Source of the DNA: an uncultured bacterium
GTDB taxonomy: Bacteria > Planctomycetota > Phycisphaerae > Phycisphaerales > SM1A02
NCBI GenBank assembly: GCA_903914045.1
Contig: CAIWNO010000192.1
Location: 1-8,291, forward strand
DNA length: 8,291 nt
Reading direction: 5' to 3'
The first letter of the stretch is position 1. Every line of letters begins with the position of its first letter. The translations under genes were made by a program, and so were the position numbers. Positions 1 through 5,733 of this stretch are shown one piece after another. The notes below the pieces were generated by a model. It searched no databases. It had not been told where the DNA came from and saw only the letters and a list, made by a program, of their open reading frames with translations.

Positions 1-963
1 ATTTCAATCATTGCTCTTCTGATTGGTCTTCTGTTGCCCGCCCTTTCAAAGGCGCAACAGAACGCTAGAGAAACCAAGGATCGAGCTCAAATTAAGCAAG
101 TCCATTCGGCCATGCTTATTTCCGCCAATAGTGATAAGAGTGGATCATTGCCAGTTCCAGGGAAAGTGGATCGTTCCAATATTGGACGCGATCAAGGCCA
201 AGGCGTTGGACCGGAGGCGTACGGCTCCAACAATACTCGGTGCCTGTATTCGCTCATGATTGCCCGTGAATATTTCAACCCCGATCTTGTCTATGGACCA
301 ACCGAAGTCAATCCTCTTGTGGTTGAAATGGGCAAGGGTGGAACCCGCTCATACGATTTCACTTTGTATAACCCCGCTAAGGATGTGTATTGGGATTACG
401 CGTTTGGCGACAGGGTGAGTTCCAGGACAATGCCCGCTGACGCCGCAACCAAGGTGTACACCAAGGACGGACTCTCTGGAGACATTACGGCTCCAGAATA
501 TTGCAACTCATCCTACGCCCACCTTGCGCTGTTTGGAATTCGCCGTGACACGCAGTGGAAAAATACCGCGGACTCTGCCAAGCCCCTCATGGGAACCCGT
601 GGCATTGACCCGGCCAAACGCACCGCGGCCTTCGCTGATCAATACGTTCATAACTATGCGACGCAGTTGATTGGTCCAAAGAAGGAATGGAACGGAAACC
701 TGTGCTTCGCTGATAATCACATTGATGGCGTGACCGCCTACAAGCCAGAAGGTGTTTCATTTATTTGCGGAAGCAATCCCGCGGTTCGCGATGACATTTT
801 CGCTGCGGAATTTCCAGCGGCACAATGTGGCAAGCCAAATCCCAATGGTGGCGGAAATATTCAATATTCCCAAGGCGACACTTGGTTGGGCATGTTCTCC
901 GCAAAAATTACGGACACAAGAATTGGTCTGCCTCTGTTTGATCCAACCGACAATGGAACCTGA
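1..963 (+). CDS. Type II/IV pseudopilin-like protein, 5' end outside window (partial)
   Basis: The frame is open from base 1 and ends at TGA 961-963, giving 320 visible residues. The first codons (ISIIALLIGLLLPALSKAQ) are the second half of a prepilin N-terminal helix. Aligned with the complete paralogue at 1045, about 15 codons are missing upstream, including the leader, the cleavage Gly-Phe and Glu5, so the full protein should be near 335 residues. An internal TTG at 34 lies inside this helix and is not the start. The rest is a hydrophilic, secreted-type body. Segments shared with the next gene include P-A-K/E-D-V/I-Y-W-D, R-R-D-x-Q-W, and EWNGNLCFADNHIDGV at about 688-735. In Planctomycetes such proteins occur in many copies and are expected to be processed by a prepilin peptidase and displayed or assembled in the envelope; the specific role is unknown. 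Base composition is lower in GC than in genes from 2178 onward. Family assignment is firm, function is not. Confidence 0.85.
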   Translation: MSIIALLIGLLLPALSKAQQNARETKDRAQIKQVHSAMLISANSDKSGSLPVPGKVDRSNIGRDQGQGVGPEAYGSNNTRCLYSLMIAREYFNPDLVYGPTEVNPLVVEMGKGGTRSYDFTLYNPAKDVYWDYAFGDRVSSRTMPADAATKVYTKDGLSGDITAPEYCNSSYAHLALFGIRRDTQWKNTADSAKPLMGTRGIDPAKRTAAFADQYVHNYATQLIGPKKEWNGNLCFADNHIDGVTAYKPEGVSFICGSNPAVRDDIFAAEFPAAQCGKPNPNGGGNIQYSQGDTWLGMFSAKITDTRIGLPLFDPTDNGT

Positions 964-1044
964 CGATTGCTACTTGTACTGTGATGTACTCATTCAACCC
1001 GTTTTAAATTCTTTCTACCCCACACTTATACGAGAAACTTAATT

Positions 1045-2043
1045 ATGAAAAAGCAACATGGATTCACACTTATTGAATTACTGGTCGTCATGGCGATTAT
1101 TGCGCTCTTGCTTGGATTGCTCTTGCCCGCTTTGGCGAAAGCCCGCGCCACAGCTCGACAAGTCAAGGATGGAACACAGGTTCAACAAATTCACAAGGCC
1201 TGGGTGACCAAGGGATCCGAAAATACAAGGGGAACATTCCCACTCCCTGGCGAAGTAAACCGCATCGGTAATCTTCCTGGTCGCGGAAACGAAGATGAGG
1301 CTAAAAATAGCCACACCAATCTTTATTCCTGCTGCATCGCGCAGCAATTCATCTCGCCACAAATTTTAGTCAGCCCTTCAGAAAGTTCGGGAAACGTTGC
1401 TGTGTGTTCAAACTATGACTACACCAAATATAAACCAGCAGAGGACATTTATTGGGACGGTGACAAGGCAAATCAAACTTCTAACTCTGGCGATGAAGGA
1501 AATTTCAAGACTGATCTCACCGCACTGAGTGGAACAAGTTACGCGTCCATGCCACTGCTGATGAAAGACTCTACTTCTAAAGTTCCTTCTCGACGAGATC
1601 TGCAATGGAGAGTTGGAGCCACAAGTGGTAGCCGCTTCCCCATTGTTGGAAATCGTGGCGTTAAAAATGGAAACACAACCAACGATGATTACACAAAGTC
1701 AAAGACCTTGGCTATTCACGGTGCGTTGAACGAATGGGAAGGAAACCTTTGCTACAACGATGATCACATTATGTTTGCGCGTACGTTCTTCCCTGAAGGC
1801 ATGTCTTGTGTTCCAAACGGAATGGAGCCACCAGCTGGCGATACGACTTGCGGTAGTGTTGCTGGATCCACAACGACCAGCAAATTGGGCTTTGACAATA
1901 TCTTCAAAGCGGACGGAACCGTGCAAGATGGCGCGACTGATGCGTATTTGTGCTTAGTCAAGAAGATCAAGGCAACATCCCCTGCGGCTGGAACATTTAG
2001 TAAATCAGAGATTGATGACGGCGGCGGTGTGAATTGGGATTAA
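1045..2043 (+). CDS. Type II/IV pseudopilin-like protein (prepilin-type N-terminal methylation domain)
   Basis: This complete 332-residue protein begins MKKQHGFTLIELLVVMAI. It has a short basic leader, a predicted prepilin peptidase cut between Gly6 and Phe7, Glu at mature position 5 (residue 11), and a hydrophobic helix to about residue 30. A charged helix (AKARATARQVKD) and a long hydrophilic domain follow. It is a clear paralogue of the preceding gene, sharing KPAEDIYWD (about 130-138), SRRDLQW (182-188) and EWEGNLCYNDDHI (230-242). The Asp/His motif resembles the C-terminal FADGHV-type motif of planctomycete pseudopilin-like proteins. Six or more cysteines (such as 96, 97, 121, 236, 255, 269) suggest disulfides or metal binding after export, which is inference. 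The start is set by the leader; only a weak purine stretch (GAGAAA near 1032) lies upstream. It follows the first gene by 81 bases with no obvious terminator between, so co-transcription is plausible. A terminator follows at 2071. The exact role is unknown. Confidence 0.92.
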   Translation: MKKQHGFTLIELLVVMAIIALLLGLLLPALAKARATARQVKDGTQVQQIHKAWVTKGSENTRGTFPLPGEVNRIGNLPGRGNEDEAKNSHTNLYSCCIAQQFISPQILVSPSESSGNVAVCSNYDYTKYKPAEDIYWDGDKANQTSNSGDEGNFKTDLTALSGTSYASMPLLMKDSTSKVPSRRDLQWRVGATSGSRFPIVGNRGVKNGNTTNDDYTKSKTLAIHGALNEWEGNLCYNDDHIMFARTFFPEGMSCVPNGMEPPAGDTTCGSVAGSTTTSKLGFDNIFKADGTVQDGATDAYLCLVKKIKATSPAAGTFSKSEIDDGGGVNWD

Positions 2044-2070
2044 GTTTCAAATTTCTACATAAAGTTTCAC

Positions 2071-2098
2071 AAAAGACCAGTCCTGCGACTGGTCTTTT
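2071..2098 (+). terminator. Rho-independent-type hairpin after the pseudopilin pair
   Basis: This is a perfect 12-base inverted repeat: AAAAGACCAGTC (2071-2082), loop CTGC, GACTGGTCTTTT (2087-2098). It starts 27 bases after the stop of the second pseudopilin gene. The T tract is short (four) but preceded by a strong stem. Because the left arm starts with AAAA, the structure is symmetric and could also stop transcription from the other strand. It separates the pseudopilin unit from the NfeD operon. Confidence 0.85.
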
Positions 2099-2117
2099 GC
2101 TTTCAAGAGATGTTGTA

Positions 2118-2135
2118 TTGACATTGCGCGCGCAA
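2118..2135 (+). promoter_or_regulatory. Candidate -35 element with abutting 12-base palindrome upstream of the NfeD gene
   Basis: TTGACA at 2118-2123 matches the sigma-70 -35 consensus and is followed at once by the perfect palindrome TTGCGCGCGCAA (2124-2135). It lies in the 79-base gap between the terminator and the NfeD start, where a promoter is expected. No convincing -10 hexamer is present at 16-18 bases: the sequence there is about TCCAACG, and TATCCA at 2138 is only 14 bases away. The palindrome could be an operator overlapping the promoter, but GCGC-rich hexamers are common throughout this DNA. Confidence 0.3.
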
Positions 2136-2177
2136 ACTATCCAACGGTGCGCCACTTAAAACCACTAGAATTCAATC

Positions 2178-4001
2178 ATGATTCCACTGTGGCTGCTCAC
2201 GCTTGTTCTTGCGCAAATCCCTGCAGCGCCAACCGCAATTCCGGCTGCGCGCAAGGCTTCCGTGGTTTGCATTCTTCCTATTCAAGGTGAAATGGATTCG
2301 CTCACTGTGTCTGGTCTTGCAAATCGTTTGGAGAAAGCCAAGAGCGCCGGCGCGGACGCAATTGTGTTGCAACTTGACACGCCTGGCGGCGACTTGTTGG
2401 CCACGCTTGAATTGTGCCGCCAAATTAAATCTGAGTACCCGCCCAATACCGTGGCATGGATTCGTCCGCGCGCGTACAGCGCGGGCGTAATCACCGCGCT
2501 GGCGTGCCGCGAAATTGTGGTTGCGCCCCAAGCGGTGTTAGGCGACGCGGCGCCCATTTCAGCATTGCCCGTGGCTGGGCTCATCTCGTTGCCCGCGGCC
2601 GAGCGCGCCAAGTTGGAAGCTCCACTGCTTTCAGAAGTCACTGATAGTTCGCGCCGCTCTGGCCATGACGAGCGCTTGGCGCGCGCATTTGTATGTGTGG
2701 GTGACGAATTGTGGTTGGTGGAGGACGCCACGCGCGGCGAGCGTTATATCGTTGATGTGAATGAATATAAAATTGTTTTTGGCAAGGAGCCAATTCGCCT
2801 GCGCGGTGGCGCGCCTTCGGCCACGCTAGATGCGCCAGATGAAAGCGCCGACGTGGACCAACCTCAAAGCGCAATGAATGGGCAAGCACTTCATGATGTG
2901 GATGGCGAAGAAGTTGTTGGCACTGCTGAGAATTCTTCTTCAAGTGCGCAACCGGCAGAACACACTCATTCTGCCGCACCAACGGCGCCGCTCATTCCAT
3001 TTCGCACCGATGCGCTGCGTCAACCCGCTAACTCGGACAGCACTCAAACGCCCCCGCTTGACGCTTCACGCGTGGCAAGCCAAACGCTGATTGGCGCTGG
3101 TCAGCGCGATCAATCGCTTTTGCCCAGCCGCGCGCCGTTGACCGCCGCGGATGGTCCACGCTTGAAAGTGATTTCGCAAATCGACGCGTCCGATGAATTG
3201 CTGACGCTGCAAGCCAACGAGGCCGTGGCGCTTGGCTTGGCTCGCTGCGTCATTGCCAACGAGACCGAGTTGCAAAATTTCTTTGGCGCCAAAAAAGTCT
3301 TCACCATTGCCGCGCCTTGGAGCGAGCAACTCGCGCGCGTGCTGACCAGTTGGTGGATGCGCACATTGCTTGTCGCCATTCTTGTGATTTGTTTTTTTGG
3401 GGAAATGTCCGCGCCTGGCCTTGGCATGTTCGGCTTCACTGGCGTGGCGTGCGTTGCGTTGTTGGCTGGCGGATCATTTCTTGCGGGCTTGTCGCAGTGG
3501 TGGCCATCCATCGCCATACTTGCGGGGTTGCTATTGATCGCGGCGGAAATTTTATTCTTGCAAGGAACTTTTATTAGCGGAGCGCTGGGCGTATTGGCGT
3601 TCACCGGTGGCGTGATTGGTCTCTTTGTGGTGTCCGATCCGACGCCTGAATCGGGCACAAAACAAGCGTTTTTAGGGATCGCTTCACTTGTGACCGCCGT
3701 GGGAACAGCGGGCATAGTGGCGTGGCTGCTGGGACCAAGATTGCAACTGATGCGACCGTGGCAGGCCGCCGTGCTGCACGCGACTTTAGGCGAGATATCA
3801 CTTGGTTCAAATGCAAAGTCCGCGCCTCCACCGGCTGGCACGCTTGCGCGCGCCGCGACGGACCTGCGACCTGTCGGCAAAATTGAAATTGACGGCGTTC
3901 GCTTTGATGCGCGCAGCGAGGGCGCGTGGATTTCCTCGGGCGCCAACGTGCGTATCCTTCGCGTAGAAGGAAACGAAATCATTGTGGAGCATGTGACATG
4001 A
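2178..4001 (+). CDS. Long NfeD-family membrane-bound serine protease (ClpP-class)
   Basis: This 607-residue protein matches the NfeD1b architecture. It has an N-terminal export or anchor segment (1-20), a ClpP/SppA-like peptidase domain from about 28, a membrane region and a C-terminal OB-fold domain. Peptidase marks are QLDTPGG (65-71), PRAYSAG with nucleophile Ser101, and a likely general-base Lys145 (ERAKLE). The Ser-Lys spacing of 44 resembles characterised archaeal NfeD (PH1510), in which the pair is about 41 apart. The end of the peptidase fold (LLTLQANEAVALGLA, 341-355) is separated from the catalytic part by a roughly 130-residue Ser/Ala/Pro/Gln-rich insertion (about 205-335). About five hydrophobic segments span 397-520. 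Residues 553-607 (ATDLRPVGKIEIDG onward) form the NfeD OB domain that binds stomatin or flotillin partners. The start is bounded by an in-frame TAG at 2166. It overlaps the next gene by ATGA. It probably cleaves or guards membrane proteins at flotillin assemblies; the substrate is unknown. Confidence 0.92.
   Translation: MIPLWLLTLVLAQIPAAPTAIPAARKASVVCILPIQGEMDSLTVSGLANRLEKAKSAGADAIVLQLDTPGGDLLATLELCRQIKSEYPPNTVAWIRPRAYSAGVITALACREIVVAPQAVLGDAAPISALPVAGLISLPAAERAKLEAPLLSEVTDSSRRSGHDERLARAFVCVGDELWLVEDATRGERYIVDVNEYKIVFGKEPIRLRGGAPSATLDAPDESADVDQPQSAMNGQALHDVDGEEVVGTAENSSSSAQPAEHTHSAAPTAPLIPFRTDALRQPANSDSTQTPPLDASRVASQTLIGAGQRDQSLLPSRAPLTAADGPRLKVISQIDASDELLTLQANEAVALGLARCVIANETELQNFFGAKKVFTIAAPWSEQLARVLTSWWMRTLLVAILVICFFGEMSAPGLGMFGFTGVACVALLAGGSFLAGLSQWWPSIAILAGLLLIAAEILFLQGTFISGALGVLAFTGGVIGLFVVSDPTPESGTKQAFLGIASLVTAVGTAGIVAWLLGPRLQLMRPWQAAVLHATLGEISLGSNAKSAPPPAGTLARAATDLRPVGKIEIDGVRFDARSEGAWISSGANVRILRVEGNEIIVEHVT
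3986..3989 (+). promoter_or_regulatory. Ribosome binding site fixing the start of the short NfeD gene
   Basis: GGAG lies eight bases before ATG 3998, inside the last codons of the upstream gene. It supports this start over in-frame codons further upstream, and with the ATGA overlap suggests coupled translation. Confidence 0.6.
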
Positions 4002-4540
4002 ATTTTATTTTTATATTGGCGCAACAAGCGGCGGCCATGCCTGTGGCGGATGACACGTGGCTGATCGCTGGGTTCGCTTTGTTTGGCGTGGCGTTGGTAT
4101 TCTTCGCGCTTGAGTTTGTGGTTCCAAGCGGCGGAATCATTGCCGCGTTGTGCGTGCTTGTGGTCGCGGTGGGCGTGTTTTGTTTCTTCATGCACTCACC
4201 AACATGGGGACTGGCTTCGCTTACCGCAACACTTGCGGGCGCGCCCATTGCCATCGCGTATGGCTTGAAAATTTGGTCCAATTCGCCCTTGGCAAAACGT
4301 GTTGTTCTGTCGCAGACTATTGAAGATCAAACAGAAGTACGCATTGGCGCCACACCACCCGTAACGGTTGGAACTCTTGGAGTTGCGGAAACAACGCTGC
4401 GGCCCATTGGTTGGATTCGCATTGCGACACATCGCCACGAGGCGTTAGCCGAAGAAGGTTTCATTGCGGCTGGCCAACACGTGCAAGTCACCGGCTTTGA
4501 TGATGCGACGCTGCGCGTGCGCGCAGTTGAAACCGCGTGA
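3998..4540 (+). CDS. Short NfeD-like membrane protein (no protease domain)
   Basis: This 180-residue protein has no peptidase domain. It has three or so hydrophobic segments (about 22-41, 45-64 and 70-90), including FALEFVVPSGG (36-46), which matches the E-x-x-x-P-G region of NfeD membrane domains. A soluble OB-fold-like tail follows (about 121-180) with the hallmark G-x-x-G-x-A-x-T-x-L-R-P-x-G (GTLGVAETTLRPIG, 125-138). The tail resembles the NfeD partner-binding domain (PF01957). The frame is open upstream of ATG 3998, but that start is chosen for its GGAG and its ATGA overlap with the protease gene. A tandem long and short NfeD pair followed by floA fits a membrane complex in which the OB domains dock on the flotillin; whether the two NfeD proteins form hetero-oligomers is inference. 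Family assignment is strong. Confidence 0.9.
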   Translation: MNFIFILAQQAAAMPVADDTWLIAGFALFGVALVFFALEFVVPSGGIIAALCVLVVAVGVFCFFMHSPTWGLASLTATLAGAPIAIAYGLKIWSNSPLAKRVVLSQTIEDQTEVRIGATPPVTVGTLGVAETTLRPIGWIRIATHRHEALAEEGFIAAGQHVQVTGFDDATLRVRAVETA

Positions 4541-4552
4541 CGTTGGATGAAG

Positions 4553-4575
4553 TTGCGGCGACTCTTTCGCCGCAA
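4553..4575 (+). other. Perfect hairpin after the short NfeD gene
   Basis: TTGCGGCGA (4553-4561), loop CTCTT, TCGCCGCAA (4567-4575) form a nine-base GC-rich stem 12 bases after the stop codon. No T tract follows, so it is not a canonical intrinsic terminator. It may be an mRNA stability or processing element, or an attenuator, between the NfeD pair and floA. Confidence 0.55.
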
Positions 4576-4621
4576 TACAAATCGCTCTGCAATTGCTACA
4601 CCTCTCAAGTTGCGCCTTCAC

Positions 4622-4676
4622 TATTGCGCATGACTGCCTCCACTCGCACGGCGCAATAAGCACCAAAGGTGTGCGC
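4622..4676 (+). promoter_or_regulatory. Mutually exclusive inverted repeats in the floA leader
   Basis: TATTGCGC (4622-4629) and GCGCAATA (4651-4658) are an exact eight-base inverted pair 21 bases apart. The right arm can instead pair GCGCA (4651-4655) with TGCGC (4672-4676) around an inner CACC-AAA-GGTG stem (4661-4671). The second structure ends 14 bases before the floA Shine-Dalgarno sequence. This could be a small leader switch or an operator, or chance in GCGC-rich DNA. No known riboswitch was recognised. Confidence 0.25.
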
Positions 4677-4689
4677 GTCTCGCTGTGCT

Positions 4690-4693
4690 AGGA
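4690..4693 (+). promoter_or_regulatory. Shine-Dalgarno sequence for floA
   Basis: AGGA lies seven bases before ATG 4701 and sets the start of the flotillin-like gene. The overlapping TAGGAT could also be read as a -10 hexamer, but its distance to the ATG makes the ribosome-binding reading simpler. Confidence 0.6.
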
Positions 4694-4700
4694 TTGGTTC

Positions 4701-5720
4701 ATGCACACAACAATTATCTTGGCGGCGGACACGTTGTATTTATTGGGCATGGTTGGTTTAGGAATTCTGGCGCTGTTTGGATTGATCATCTTGGTCGTCA
4801 TTAGCCAGTACTTGCAACTGTGGCTGCAGGCATTTTTGTCCGGCGCGCGCGTGAGCTTGCTTGACTTGATCATGATGCGCCTACGAAAAGTTCCGCCCAG
4901 CGCGATTGTGCTAAATCGAATCATGGCCAAGAAGGCCGGCATAGATGTTCCAACCAACATGCTTGAAGCGCATTACATGGCGGGCGGGCGCGTGGACCGC
5001 GTCATTCGCGCCATGATTGCGTCTGGCAAGGCCAAGATTGATCTTGGTTGGGACCGAGCCACCGCGATTGATCTTGCGGGGCGCGATATTTTGGAGGCCG
5101 TGAAGACCAGCGTTGATCCCAAGGTGATTGATTGTCCAAGCCAAATCAGCGGAAAACTCACTGTGGACGCCGTGGCGCAAGATGGAATTCAACTGCGCTG
5201 CAAGGCGCGCGTGACGGTGCGGACAAATCTTGCGCGTCTGGTTGGCGGCGCCACCGAGGAGACAATCGTGGCGCGCGTTGGTGAAGGAATTATCGCCACC
5301 ATTGGCGCGTCGCAGAGCCACAAGACGGTGCTTGAACAACCCGATCGAATTTCGAAAACGGTTTTAGCCAAGGGTCTTGACTCCGGCACCGCGTTTGAAA
5401 TTTTGTCCATTGACATTGCGGAGATTGACGTGGGCGCGAACATTGGCGCCAATTTGCAAACCGCGCAAGCCGAAGCTGACAGCAAACGATTTCAAGCGGA
5501 GGCGGAGCAACGCCGCGCGCTTGCGGTTGCGCAAGAGGCCGAGCATTTGGCCGAGGCGCAGAAAAATCGCGCGCTGGTTGTGCTGGCCGAAGCGGAAATT
5601 CCAAAAGCTATTTCAGAGGCGCTGCGCTCCGGCAATTTAGGCGTGATGGATTTGTACAAAATGAAAAATGTGCAGGCCGACACCGAAATGCGTTCTTCCA
5701 TTGGCAAATCAGGCGGTTGA
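4701..5720 (+). CDS. floA: Flotillin-like protein FloA
   Basis: This 339-residue protein is clearly the bacterial flotillin-like FloA family (UPF0365, B. subtilis YqfA). It forms membrane scaffolds that organise functional microdomains and affect secretion, signalling and cell-wall processes. Residues 11-47 are hydrophobic and form the membrane-embedded N-terminus. Family blocks in order are MMRLRKVPP (58-66), TNMLEAHYMAGGRVDRVI (85-102), AIDLAGRDILEAV (122-134), DPKVIDCP (139-146), RLVGGATEETIVARVGEGI (179-197) and KGLDSGTAFEILSIDIAEID (224-243). An Ala/Glu-rich coiled coil spans about 253-305 and the end is GNLGVMDLYKMKNVQADTEM (311-330). Between DCPS and DGIQ it carries a few extra residues relative to the Bacillus protein, a variant I associate with Planctomycetes. 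Length is normal for the family. It follows two NfeD genes, as expected for an NfeD-flotillin module, and precedes a glycosyltransferase fusion by 13 bases. The gap upstream (4541-4700) holds inverted repeats and may contain its own promoter. Confidence 0.95.
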   Translation: MHTTIILAADTLYLLGMVGLGILALFGLIILVVISQYLQLWLQAFLSGARVSLLDLIMMRLRKVPPSAIVLNRIMAKKAGIDVPTNMLEAHYMAGGRVDRVIRAMIASGKAKIDLGWDRATAIDLAGRDILEAVKTSVDPKVIDCPSQISGKLTVDAVAQDGIQLRCKARVTVRTNLARLVGGATEETIVARVGEGIIATIGASQSHKTVLEQPDRISKTVLAKGLDSGTAFEILSIDIAEIDVGANIGANLQTAQAEADSKRFQAEAEQRRALAVAQEAEHLAEAQKNRALVVLAEAEIPKAISEALRSGNLGVMDLYKMKNVQADTEMRSSIGKSGG

Positions 5721-5733
5721 ATAATTTCATCTG

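Noticed and set aside
34..963. TTG at 34 as the start of the first gene
   Set aside because: It falls in the middle of the prepilin hydrophobic helix, and the frame is open to base 1 with matching helix residues; the true start lies upstream of the window.
964..1044. Separate promoter for the second pseudopilin gene
   Set aside because: TTGTAC at 974 and AT-rich TTTAAA at 1003 are present but about 23 bases apart, so no supported promoter can be named; co-transcription is as likely.
3926..3997. Extension of the short NfeD gene upstream to an in-frame start at 3926
   Set aside because: The extra residues are arginine-rich shadow sequence of the NfeD OB domain. ATG 3998 has GGAG at the right distance and an ATGA overlap.
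3110..4195. Open frame of 361 codons on the minus strand
   Set aside because: It lies opposite the NfeD genes, whose family motifs are unmistakable. The composition (Ala/Thr/Pro/Lys-rich, no recognisable motif) is what a GC-rich antisense frame gives.
4686..4701. TGCTAGGAT as an extended -10 box giving a leaderless floA transcript
   Set aside because: There is no -35 partner at normal spacing, and the AGGA within it is a well-placed Shine-Dalgarno, which is the simpler reading.
5703..5711. GGCAAATCA near the end of floA as a third copy of the linker repeat
   Set aside because: A nine-base match at one further place is too short to be meaningful. It lies in coding sequence with an ordinary explanation (Gly-Lys-Ser codons).
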